The translations under genes were made by a program, and so were the position numbers. Below, piece after piece: positions 1-8,755 of a DNA stretch of 64,000 bases; position 1 is the first letter of the stretch; each line of letters opens with the position of its first letter. The stretch is taken from contig KE159629.1 of assembly GCA_000403335.2 (NCBI GenBank), positions 594,980 through 658,979 of the forward strand, written 5' to 3'. The notes below the pieces were generated by a model, which worked only from the letters and a program-made list of their open reading frames with translations, made no database searches and had not been told where the DNA came from. Source of the stretch: Lachnospiraceae bacterium MD335 (GTDB lineage Bacteria > Bacillota > Clostridia > Lachnospirales > Lachnospiraceae).

Positions 1-3000
1 TTTGTGTTGTCGGAGTGGTAGGCTATGGTGTATTTTTGTCCGGCTGTATTGCTGCTTCCTGTTTCTGATACCCGGATGACGCGGTTTTGGGCATTGTATG
101 AAAGGTTTACGCTGTAACCCGCGTGGTCGCGCATCTGTGTCATGTTTCTGTTTCCGTCGTAGGAATAGGATGCCGTTTTCCCGCTGCTGTAGGTGATGCC
201 TGTTAAGTTTGCACCTGTGTAACGGTATGTGTGTTTTGCCGATGCGTTTTTATTATAGTTTCCGCCGTTTGGCGCCGACGGGTCTGTGATGGCGCTGATC
301 CTGCCATCTGCGTCGTAGCTGAAGACCGCCGTGTTTCCGACTGCGTCGGTGATGGATTTTATCCGCTTTGCGGATTCTGACTTTAGGTTTATGGCATTGC
401 TTTTGGCCTGCGTCACAGCTTCGACTGCTTTTTTTGCCTGCGCTCTTTTGGTTGGATAGGAGGCGGAGTCTTCTGCCATTTCGACCGCGGTATATGCCTC
501 ATATACCTTCTTCCCCGTATTATAATCCGACACGGCGTAAAGGTCTCCCCGCAGTCTCTCTATATATGGTATCACATTTTGGTATACTTTGGTACATTCG
601 TCCAGTGACAGGTTTTTATCGTATGCGGCTTTTAGTTCATTAAGCTTTGTAAGCGCTTCGTCGTATGCGGTTGTCCCTGCTTTTGTACCTGCGTCTTCAT
701 ATGTAATCTGTATACGGTTTTTCTCTTTGGCGCTGCTGTTTTTTCCGTTTTCATACTGGTTGGAATCGGTGATTAGGGCAAGTCTGCCCATTTTGTCAAA
801 GTATCTGCATATGGAGCCGCTTTTGTCCGTGAGTTTGAAGGGGTATTTGCTTTTAAGCGCTGCATCGTTTACAGGTATGACATACAGCCCCAGTCCGTCC
901 TCATCCGCTGCGGGTGGTATTGCCGCACCTGAGGACAGCTCCCTTCCGGCGCCGTTTTGCAGGACGGTCACTCCTTTTTTCCTGAAGTAGTGCTGTGTTC
1001 CGTCTTCGTCTGTCCACACGTAGGGGTATTCGGTGACGTCCACCGTATCGGTCGGAATTTTCAGTGTCTGGTGGTAATTGAGTCTCCAGCCGTATCCTGC
1101 ACCGGTGTCGGTATCGGTCTGACAGGAATTGTAAACGTGGCGGATGTTCATTGGAAGACGTCCGCCTGCGGTTTCCACGTCGGAATTTGTGACGGTAAGG
1201 TAGCCGAGGTAGTCATTGATGTACGCGTTTCCTGCCGTTCCCGCCGCTGCATTGTGGGTGGTCCAGTAGCTTTCCGTTCCGCCCGCGGTAATATAATTGA
1301 GTTTGAAATAAGGTTTTGTTCTGCTGACCTTAAAACTGATATTTTTGGTGCGCTGCACTGTTTCATCATATGCCTTAAACATGATTCCGTTGTTTGGCGC
1401 TGTTCCTTCGTACCATTCCCGGACTGCTTTTGTGATGTTGAAATAGCTGTGGTTGGTTGCGTAGTCAAGCAGTTTGTTGCCTGCTTTTGGCTGGCTGCTC
1501 CATGAAATGGCTGACGGCTGCCATGCACCGCCGAGCATGTGCGCTTCAATATAGAGTATTCCGTCCGTCGAACTGCTGGCGCTTGTGAGCTCTGCGGAGG
1601 TGATAATGCAGTTTCCGGGCAGCTGCGGCAGGTCGAATTTAACAAAGCTCCTGTAGGTGGCTCCGCTCTTGGTTCCGACCTTGAGTGTTGTGGTGTCGCG
1701 GGTGCTGTCACTGCTGTTGATGGTGACTTTTGTGATTTCCTTTACACCGTTGCTTTTTTTAAGCAGCGGGTCTATTGTGACGGGGTATTCTGCCGTCTCA
1801 AGCCATTTGCTGTCAGGGATAATGCTGATTGTGACAGTCTGTTCGGCTTTCTCGTCTGCCGTGCTTTCTTCTTCGGTTGTACTTTCTTCTTCGGTTATAC
1901 TTTCTTCTTCGGTTATACTTTCTTCTTCGATTGCATTTTCCGTTTCGGACTCTGACAGTATCTCAGATTCGGGTTCTGATTCCTGTTCTGACAGTATTTC
2001 AGATTCGGGCTCTGATTCCGGTTCTGACAGTGACTCCGGTTCCGGTTCATATTCCGGTGATTCCTCCTGTTCTGACTTGGATTGCGGCTCTGATGTTCTT
2101 TCTGATGTTTCTTCCTGCGCCGTCTTTGGATGATTTTGATCTTCCGACGTTTGTACGTTCCCGCTTAGTGTCAGTCCTTTCATTTCAAAACGGCTGCCTG
2201 ACAAAGTACTCCTTACCAAAGCCGGTGAGATTTCCGTTTCGGATCTTTCGGTTTCTTCTGCCGTTGTCTCTGTTTCTGTCTCTTCTGCAGTTTCGGCAGA
2301 AACCTGCGTTTCTGTTTCTCCAAAAGCTTCTGTTTCTCCAAAAGCTTCTGTTTCAATGAAAGTTTCCGTTTCATCGGAAGTTTCCGTTTCATCGGAAGTT
2401 TCTGCTGCCGTGGTCTGCTCTTCAACGCTGTTTTCTTCTAAACTGCTTTCCTCTGTGCCGCCCTCCCCAATACTGCTTTCCTCCAAACTGCTTTCTTCTG
2501 TGCTGCCCTCCTCTGCGCTGCTTTCTTCACTGCTGCCTTCTTTGGCGCTGCTTTCCCCTGATTCGATACGGTATGCCACATCATTCGAGATGTTTCCGTC
2601 AGCATCAATCATATACGGCGCCGGAAAATAATACTGCGGCTCTCCTGTTTCGGCATCATAAAATACCACCTCGTTTTCGTCCGTGAGCGATGCCGTGAGT
2701 CCTTTCATCCGAACGCTGAACGTATGTACGCAATCCGGTGCCTTTGTATTCATGATAATGTTTTCTTTGATGCCGTCGCTCTGCGGGATGTATTCGATGC
2801 TTACGTCATTTGCAAAGCCGTCAAAAAGAACCGACGACTGTTTGGCGGCATAGCCGTATTCTTTCTCGTCTTTATAATCCGTGATGTTGTTTATTTCAGA
2901 ATCTGCCGCGGCTGCCTCTGTCATCTTTGGCATCGTGTCTTCTGTGGCTGTTGTCCCCCCGGCATCCGCTCCTTCTTCATCGGAATTTGTTTCTTTTGCT

Positions 3001-3623
3001 GTTTCTTCCATACTTTGGGATTCTTCTTCCACGGTTTTGGCATACGCTGCATGAATCCCGCAATCCGCAGGCTGTTTATCGTCCGCAGTCTCTGTTTTGT
3101 CAGAATCCGGGGCATTCTTCGGCTCAAGCAGCTGCCAGCTGATGCCGTATCCGTTTTCCGTAAAATCCACTTTTCCGCGTTCCGCGTCAAGGTCGCTGAA
3201 AAACACGTCGTATGTATTTGCGCCGTTTGTGTATCCGTCTTATGTTTTTATGAGGGAGTTGTCGATTTCAATAAGATTTCCGTTCTCGTCTTCATAGTGG
3301 ATGGGTTCGTCATACAGGACTACTGTGACGCTTTTGTCACTCATCATGTACTGCTTGCTGTTTTCGCTTCTTTGACTGGTGATTTCGTTGAGAAAAAGTG
3401 TTTCTGTCTGTGGCTGTGTGGCTGGTTCGTCTTGTTCCTCCAAAGTCATACTGCCATCCTGCATGACATGACTGGTACTTGTTTTTTCACTGGTTTGGGC
3501 TGCTTTCAATACCGCATTCTGCCGCATTGATTCCCGCGCATTTGCGATATTTTGGTCGCATACAAGTGTTATGATTAGAGCCAGACTGATAATCCGGCTT
3601 CGTTTTCTTCTGATTTTTTTCAT
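1..3623 (-). pseudogene. RHS/YD-repeat wall-associated protein with DNRLRE domain, interrupted by in-frame stop, 3' end outside window
   Basis: The reading frame starts at 3623 behind an AGAAAGG ribosome site and a signal peptide (KKIRRKRSRIISLALIITL). It is open to the left edge except for one TAA at 3240-3242, codon 128. The 127 residues before the stop end in ENGNLIEIDNSLIKT and the residues after it continue as DGYTNGANTYDVFFSDLD, which is continuous WapA-like sequence, so the stop breaks one gene. Further on come a Glu/Ser/Thr-rich tract (about 1850-2600), a DNRLRE-type domain (TYRSFVKFDLPQLPG, about 1560-1700), a GYGWRLNYHQTLKI stretch that opens the RHS core, and YD-type repeats such as SYSYDGNRN near 150-200. 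Known relatives are secreted cell-surface or contact-dependent toxin carriers. The toxin end would lie beyond the window. A sequencing error or a readthrough product cannot be excluded. Confidence 0.75.
1862..2560 (-). repeat. Coding minisatellites (18-bp units) in the RHS gene
   Basis: Short tandem units in frame with the RHS reading frame encode an acidic linker. About four 18-bp units lie at 1863-1934 (EEESIT repeats). A longer unit encoding SEPESEPESEIL lies around 1945-2050. Further 18-bp units at about 2315-2405 encode GETEAF and SDETET. The unit length is a multiple of three, so copy number can change without shifting frame. The tract probably forms an extended stalk between the N-terminal region and the DNRLRE domain. 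Confidence 0.75.
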
Positions 3624-3707
3624 GGCTGTGCCTTTCTTTTGTTCCTTAAAATTGTTTTGGTTTATCCCCGCGGACAGCAGGCTTTTGACATTGTGTTCCG
3701 TGATTTT

Positions 3708-3746
3708 TTATGCGGTTTTTCGCTCCCGGATGTTTCTTTCATCCAT
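3708..3746 (-). CDS. Possible 12-residue leader ORF upstream of RHS gene
   Basis: An ATG at 3746-3744 follows the ribosome site AAAGGAG at 9-nt spacing and reads MDERNIRERKTA then TAA. It lies between the promoter at 3792-3820 and the RHS start at 3623. The strong ribosome site is the only evidence for translation. The peptide is charged and resembles no known attenuator peptide. It may affect expression of the downstream gene or may be chance. Confidence 0.3.
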   Translation of the reverse strand: MDERNIRERKTA

Positions 3747-3791
3747 GACTGTCATCTCCTTTTGGATAAAAATAGTATATATACTAAGTAC

Positions 3792-3820
3792 AGTATAATT
3801 CTGTTATTATTTTTTGTAAA
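3792..3820 (-). promoter_or_regulatory. SigA-type promoter for the RHS gene
   Basis: On the minus strand, TTTACA (3820-3815) and TATACT (3797-3792) are separated by 17 nt. The site lies about 170 nt upstream of the RHS start and about 40 nt upstream of the 12-codon leader ORF. Confidence 0.6.
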
Positions 3821-3848
3821 TAATATTCCGTAAATAATTATGTTTTTT

Positions 3849-3990
3849 CGTAACAGTTCAGCCTTATGGTATTCCGCGAGTAAAATCGCTCTGTGAGCGA
3901 TTTTGCAAGTTGTGCAAGCGCCAAAATGCGACTTTGGAGCATTTTGTGTGCATCAGGCGTGACAGTGAAGCCGAAGGCTGAACTGTTACG
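3849..3990. repeat. 142-bp palindromic element with 17-bp terminal inverted repeats
   Basis: The ends CGTAACAGTTCAGCCTT (3849-3865) and AAGGCTGAACTGTTACG (3974-3990) are perfect inverted repeats, each flanked outside by a T run. Inside are two more hairpins: AAAATCGCTC/GAGCGATTTT with a 3-nt loop, and CAAAATGC/GCATTTTG. There is no room for a transposase. The form fits a MITE-like or REP-like element, or a multibranched structured RNA. No second copy with the same ends occurs in this window. Confidence 0.75.
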
Positions 3991-4172
3991 TTTTTTCTAT
4001 GTTTGTTTTTAAATGCTTTCGAAAGTCATGGCAAGTATTTCACACTTTTATTTCTAAATGGCAGTTTTGTGTTATAAAATGAAAATATATTGCAAGAAAC
4101 AAACCTTGCGTTTTCCAACTACTAGAGCGAATATGAACCTTCACCCGTTAGGATTTACAACGCGCACTAACG

Positions 4173-4203
4173 CACAAAAATGCCATAATCTGGCATTCTT
4201 GTG
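4173..4203 (-). terminator. Rho-independent terminator of the amidase/deacetylase gene
   Basis: On the minus strand CACAAGAATGCCA pairs with TGGCATTTTTGTG around a 5-nt loop, ending in a T-rich tail directly after the stop codon at 4204. Between this hairpin and the palindromic element (3991-4172) I see no gene or recognisable site. Confidence 0.6.
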
Positions 4204-5619
4204 TTAAAACTGTATCGGCACAACCTCCTCCGAAAGCGGAAGCATCTGATATTCCGGAAACTGCTCCAGTAACTCATCAATGCAAAGACTTGTGTTGTAC
4301 ACAACGTCATGCGCAAGCATCACAACCTTCTTTCTCCCCAGTGTACTTTCTTTTGCATTGGCAAGCAGCGTTTTAGGCTCCGACTTTTTTACCGCGTCCT
4401 CAAGACTTGCATTCCAGTCATAATAGAGATACCCTTTGTCTGCCATTGTTTTCGCAATGTCCTGATAAACCTTCTTATTATGAGCATTGATACTTCCCCC
4501 TGGAAAACGGAACAGTTTTACGTCCACTCCCGTAGTCTCATAGATAACCGCCTTTGCCTTTTCAAAATCCTCCACATATGCATCTACGCTCTCATACAAT
4601 GCCTTGTAATCATGACTGTAGCAATGAATGCCGATTGTATGACCTTCTGCCACAATGCGTTTTGCGATTTGGGGATACCGTTCGACATTTTCCCCGACTA
4701 AAAAAAACGTTGCCTTGATATTGTGCTCTTTTAGCGCATCTAAAATAACTCCCGTACTTTCCGCAGAAGGACCGTCATCAAAGGTCAGATACATCGTCTT
4801 TGGATGAAGGTACAGCTCCACGCCCGACGCAATTGATTGTGCAAGCTGTTGTTGATACTCGTCCGATGCCAAAAGCGCCCGTTCCTTCTTGCTGGAAAGA
4901 AATCCCGTCTCCACAAGGCACGCGGGCATATTCGTTTCCCGTATAACATAAAGGTTTTCATTTGCAACAATGTCCCTGTCCCTCGCATCTGTATGCTCTG
5001 TGAGCTGCTGCTGCATCAGTTTTGCAAGCCGCCTGCCGTCCGCGCCGCACTCCGCACTGTAATACGTTTCTATCCCATGTACATCGGCTGTTTCCTTTTC
5101 ATAAAAATTTTGATGAATACTGATATAAATTGTGGCGCCGTTTTCATTTGCAAGGTTTACACGCTCTTCAAGGGATACGGTTTCATCTCCCGCCCGCGTC
5201 ATAAGCACCTCATAGCCACGCGCATTTAACAGCTCCCTGGTATGATTTGCAATGCTTAAATTAATATCCTTTTCATACAAATCACCCTTCGAGCAGCCCG
5301 CATCCGCCCCTCCGTGTCCCGCGTCAATTACAATCAGCGGATTGGACGCATCCCGTATGGGAATTGCCCGTTCCCTTTGGCTGGCAGCATCCTCCTTTGT
5401 CACTACATCCCGAATATCCAAAGCATGCAGCGGCGGATTAAATGCCACCTCCTCAACCGTTTCCTTCTGTCTGTAACCGTCCAGCCACTGATAAGCTGCC
5501 GCCTGCGCAATGCAATACAGCAGACACACTGCCATAAATACTGTAAAAAACCACTTCAGCGCCCTTTTATCCATACGCCTTCTGACACGCCTATGAACCT
5601 GCGCATATCCGATATACAT
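4204..5619 (-). CDS. Membrane-anchored N-acetylmuramoyl-L-alanine amidase fused to polysaccharide deacetylase
   Basis: 471 residues, start chosen for the AGGGGGG site 7 nt upstream. An N-terminal membrane segment (about 24-45) is followed by an Amidase_3 domain (about 95-275) with the zinc and catalytic signatures VIDAGHGG, LYEKD, ISIHQN and LVETGF. A NodB-type deacetylase domain (about 280-470) follows, with TFDDGP, the metal motif GIHCYSH, RFPGGS, the DWN motif and LAHD. Amidase_3 enzymes cut the stem peptide from muramic acid and NodB enzymes remove N-acetyl groups from glycans, so one polypeptide may both cleave and de-N-acetylate peptidoglycan outside the membrane. Both active sites look intact. 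It is a single-gene unit with its own terminator. Confidence 0.88.
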   Translation of the reverse strand: MYIGYAQVHRRVRRRMDKRALKWFFTVFMAVCLLYCIAQAAAYQWLDGYRQKETVEEVAFNPPLHALDIRDVVTKEDAASQRERAIPIRDASNPLIVIDAGHGGADAGCSKGDLYEKDINLSIANHTRELLNARGYEVLMTRAGDETVSLEERVNLANENGATIYISIHQNFYEKETADVHGIETYYSAECGADGRRLAKLMQQQLTEHTDARDRDIVANENLYVIRETNMPACLVETGFLSSKKERALLASDEYQQQLAQSIASGVELYLHPKTMYLTFDDGPSAESTGVILDALKEHNIKATFFLVGENVERYPQIAKRIVAEGHTIGIHCYSHDYKALYESVDAYVEDFEKAKAVIYETTGVDVKLFRFPGGSINAHNKKVYQDIAKTMADKGYLYYDWNASLEDAVKKSEPKTLLANAKESTLGRKKVVMLAHDVVYNTSLCIDELLEQFPEYQMLPLSEEVVPIQF

Positions 5620-5756
5620 TATAAAGCCCCCCTTTTTTCCCTGGTATTTTCATCTTTACCGTTCAATCCATACCTAAAGAATACAGGAGAGCATCATCAA
5701 AATATCATATTTTCCACATCAAAACGACATATTTTTTACATCATTTTTGCATAATC

Positions 5757-6650
5757 CTACCGAGAAATTTTTAAAAACAATTCGTTTATCCCTTCATAAA
5801 ATCCGACCGTGACAACCGTATTTCCTTTATCCACACCTGCAAATTTATATTTTTTATAATCCGACGTGGTTTCCATCAGCGGGTTGGCGTCCTCATATTC
5901 CTGCTGCCCTTTCAGCCCAAGATACTCGCTCCACTGTGCCACCATGTTATCCGAATCAATATCCGCCCATGTACTCCCGGCGGTTCTGACATAAAATTCA
6001 TAGACAAGCCCCGTATCCGCATCGATATATGCGTCCAAAAGACAGCCTTCCTTATTGGCATTCTGCTGCCCTGTTTTTAAACTAATCTTCCACACGGATA
6101 AATTATTGCGCGGCTCAAGCACATCAATTGCCGAATAGAGCACTGCACTGTGCGTTGCTGCCGTAACGCTTCTTACCTCCTCGGGCAAAATCGAAAGCGT
6201 ATACATCTTAGCAAGCTCCTCGTTGCACCGCTCATAAATCTGCTCCTCTGTAATTTCCTTGTCGGACGGCTCCTGATGATTGACCACAAACGCATAGTTT
6301 CCCGTCAGATTATCATAATCCATATCCGTCTGCATCTTCGTAACCGCGCTTGCGTCACTTTCGGGCAGCACTTGGTTTGTCAGACATTTTGACAGAATAT
6401 AAAGCTTTTCATTGCTGTTTAACGAATACCGGTAGCCCTCACCGTTTCCTTCCACCGCCTCCGCCTTAATTTTATTGAGCGTATACTGGTCCCTGTAATT
6501 CGAAAGCTGCTCCGGTCCCCAAATCGCACCGAAAACAACAAGCCCTGTCCCAATGATTAAAAGCAGGAAAATGTACTGCCTGTTTCTCTTTCTGTTCTTT
6601 TTTCTATTCCCGTTTTTTCTATTCCCCTTTTTTCTGTTCTGTCCACTCAT
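5757..6650 (-). CDS. Unknown single-pass membrane protein of a two-component operon
   Basis: 297 residues, family not recognised. A strongly basic cytoplasmic N-terminus (many N-R-K repeats, residues 1-25) precedes one transmembrane helix (about 26-48, YIFLLLIIGTGLVVFGAIW). The remaining 250 residues should be extracytoplasmic and contain no obvious catalytic motif. The start overlaps the histidine kinase stop by 4 nt (ATGA), so translation is probably coupled. The position suggests an accessory or output protein of the kinase/regulator pair, possibly a lipid- or wall-side sensor partner. This is inferred from context only. Confidence 0.6.
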   Translation of the reverse strand: MSGQNRKKGNRKNGNRKKNRKRNRQYIFLLLIIGTGLVVFGAIWGPEQLSNYRDQYTLNKIKAEAVEGNGEGYRYSLNSNEKLYILSKCLTNQVLPESDASAVTKMQTDMDYDNLTGNYAFVVNHQEPSDKEITEEQIYERCNEELAKMYTLSILPEEVRSVTAATHSAVLYSAIDVLEPRNNLSVWKISLKTGQQNANKEGCLLDAYIDADTGLVYEFYVRTAGSTWADIDSDNMVAQWSEYLGLKGQQEYEDANPLMETTSDYKKYKFAGVDKGNTVVTVGFYEGINELFLKISR

Positions 6651-8059
6651 TCAACCTGTTCTCCATTTGTATCCCTAATCAGAAACCAAAAGCAGCTTCC
6701 CTCGCCGAGCGTGCTCTCAATCATCAGCTCGCTGTCATGCAGCAAAAGCACCTGCGTACACAAGGATAAGCCAAGCCCCGCGCCGTTTCTGCTCCTTGAA
6801 CGCGATTTGTCCACCATATAAAACGCCTCCGTGATACGGCTGCACTCTTCTGCGGGTATGCCGACGCCATAATCCCGCACACTGAAAACATACCCGTCTT
6901 CCTGCCGCTCTCCCCGCACCTCAATCGTACCATTTTCTTTTGACGCCTTATGGGCATTGTCAATCAAATTTAAAAGCACGGATTTTAAAAGGTTGCCTTC
7001 CACACATACCTGCCCTGCATCATATGAAATATCAAGCGTCACGCCTTCAATTGTCCCATACATCCTGCGCAGATAATCAAATAGCTCTGACACGTCCACT
7101 TCCTGCCGCTCCAGCGCGCCGCGCTTCATTACCACAAGATCCAATAACCGAAATGCCATTGTCTCCAAGCGCTTTCCTTCTGTGTAAATGTAATTCGCCG
7201 AAAGAAATTGTTTCTCGTCGTCAAGCTTTCTTGAACGCAGCAAATCCGCATATCCGATAATTGAGGTCAGCGGCGTTTTGAGCTCATGGGAAAATGCGCC
7301 GATAAAATCCTCCCGCGCGCGCACCTCATTTTCAAGCTGTTCCACATTTTTCTCGAGCGCGCCTGCCATTCTGTTAAAATCGATCGTCAGCTGCCCAAGT
7401 TCGTCGCTGCTAACCCGCTTTGCCCGGTACGCATAATCGCCTGCCGCCATCTTTTTTGTCGCCCTTGTCAAAAGACGTATCGGCTTTGTAATCCACCCTG
7501 AAATAATCCACATCACAGCAATGCTTGTCAAAAGCATAAACACCGTTACCTGGCGGTATATATGAAAGCCCTGCCGCCGCTCCTCATAAATACCTGTCAC
7601 ATCATGAAGCGTTTCAAGATAAAGTACCCTGTCAAGCGCATCAAGCATCGTTCCAGTTTGGATATAATAGGAATCCCCGTCCCGCACGACCTGATATATC
7701 CGCGTTTCTTTATCAATCTGCATCAGGAAATCAATCTCCTGCGCAAACCCTTCGCTCGCATAAAGAAACCGTCCCTCCTCATCTGAAATGCGAAGCAGCC
7801 TGCCGCCCTGTCCGCTCGCCTCAAGCTTGATGCCGATTTCCTCTATGGTTGAATTTTGCAGCATAGCGTACTTGGAGGGGATATTGAGCGCCGCCGTCTC
7901 AAAAGCAAATTGCAGGATACTGCTCTCGTCAAGCGCCTGCCCTACTTCTCTTGTCATGGAAGCGTCAAAAACGTAATTGACAAACAAGTACCCGCTCACG
8001 CCCAGCGCAAGCGCCATAATCAGCACCGTGCTCAGCAAGATTTTATATGAAAATTTCAT
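6647..8059 (-). CDS. Sensor histidine kinase
   Basis: 470 residues. The order is TM1 (about 7-28), an extracytoplasmic sensor region (about 30-165), TM2 (about 168-190), HAMP (about 190-245), HisKA with FSHELKTPLTS (His near 258), and HATPase_c with the N box LLNLIDNAHKAS, G1 box VRDYGVGIP and G2 box GAGLGLSLC. It would autophosphorylate in the membrane and pass phosphate to the OmpR-type regulator encoded 39 nt upstream. The stimulus is unknown. The operon also holds an exported FG-GAP-like protein and a membrane protein, which may take part in sensing. Confidence 0.93.
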   Translation of the reverse strand: MKFSYKILLSTVLIMALALGVSGYLFVNYVFDASMTREVGQALDESSILQFAFETAALNIPSKYAMLQNSTIEEIGIKLEASGQGGRLLRISDEEGRFLYASEGFAQEIDFLMQIDKETRIYQVVRDGDSYYIQTGTMLDALDRVLYLETLHDVTGIYEERRQGFHIYRQVTVFMLLTSIAVMWIISGWITKPIRLLTRATKKMAAGDYAYRAKRVSSDELGQLTIDFNRMAGALEKNVEQLENEVRAREDFIGAFSHELKTPLTSIIGYADLLRSRKLDDEKQFLSANYIYTEGKRLETMAFRLLDLVVMKRGALERQEVDVSELFDYLRRMYGTIEGVTLDISYDAGQVCVEGNLLKSVLLNLIDNAHKASKENGTIEVRGERQEDGYVFSVRDYGVGIPAEECSRITEAFYMVDKSRSRSRNGAGLGLSLCTQVLLLHDSELMIESTLGEGSCFWFLIRDTNGEQVE

Positions 8060-8098
8060 TCGTCCAAATCCTCCCTGCTTTCGATATTCCGGGAATTT

Positions 8099-8755
8099 TC
8101 AGTCAATTTCCAACCGGTAGCCCACCTTATATACCGCCACAAGGCTGTTCTCCCAGCCAAGCTTTTTCCGAAGCCGCTGTACATGCAGCTCAAGCGTTCT
8201 ACTGTCCGAAAGGTATTCGTCACCCCACACTTTTTCATAAAGCCGTTCTTTAAAAAGCGCAACGTTTTTATTCTGTATAAAGAGCACCAACAGTCCATAT
8301 TCCTTATTGGTAAGCGCAACGGGGGTTCCCGCCCTTGTCACTTTGTGCGCCTCCATATCCACAACAATATCCCCCGCCGTAAGTGCTTTTTCCGCGATAT
8401 GATACCTGCGCAGCACCACCTCCACGCGCGCCACCAGCTCCACAACCTCAAACGGCTTGACCAGATAGTCGTCCGCGCCAAGCTTTAAGCCCTTTACACG
8501 GTCCTTGACATCGTGCTTCGCGGTAATAAAAATTACGGGGATATTGAGCGGCCGTATGTATTCCATAATGTCATAACCGTCCGCCCCCGGAAGCATTATG
8601 TCCAGTAAAATCAGGTCAAAATGTTCCCGTTCAATCAAATCAATCGCCGTAAGCCCGTCCTGTACGGACTTGCAGTGATAACCTGCCGCCGACAGATTAA
8701 TGTCAATTAAATCACATATCGTCTTTTCATCGTCTACAATTAATATTTTTATCAT
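8099..8755 (-). CDS. OmpR/PhoB-family response regulator
   Basis: 218 residues. The receiver domain (1-115) has the acidic pair VDDE, phosphoacceptor Asp52 (LLDIMLPG), Thr (ITAKHD) and Lys (YLVKPFE). A winged-helix DNA-binding domain (about 125-218) contains the SDSRTLELHVQRLRKKLG recognition region. It is the cognate partner of the downstream kinase. The start ATG overlaps the TGA of the upstream exported-protein gene by 4 nt. A DNA target cannot be named from the sequence. Confidence 0.93.
   Translation of the reverse strand: MIKILIVDDEKTICDLIDINLSAAGYHCKSVQDGLTAIDLIEREHFDLILLDIMLPGADGYDIMEYIRPLNIPVIFITAKHDVKDRVKGLKLGADDYLVKPFEVVELVARVEVVLRRYHIAEKALTAGDIVVDMEAHKVTRAGTPVALTNKEYGLLVLFIQNKNVALFKERLYEKVWGDEYLSDSRTLELHVQRLRKKLGWENSLVAVYKVGYRLEID

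Noticed and set aside
1862-2405. Short tandem repeats considered as a CRISPR array
   Set aside because: Units are 18 bp, contiguous without spacers and in frame with a protein. They are a coding minisatellite.
957-3530. Several long plus-strand ORFs opposite the RHS gene
   Set aside because: They are antisense shadows caused by the repetitive Ser/Glu codons. The minus frame has domain sequence, signal peptide, ribosome site and promoter.
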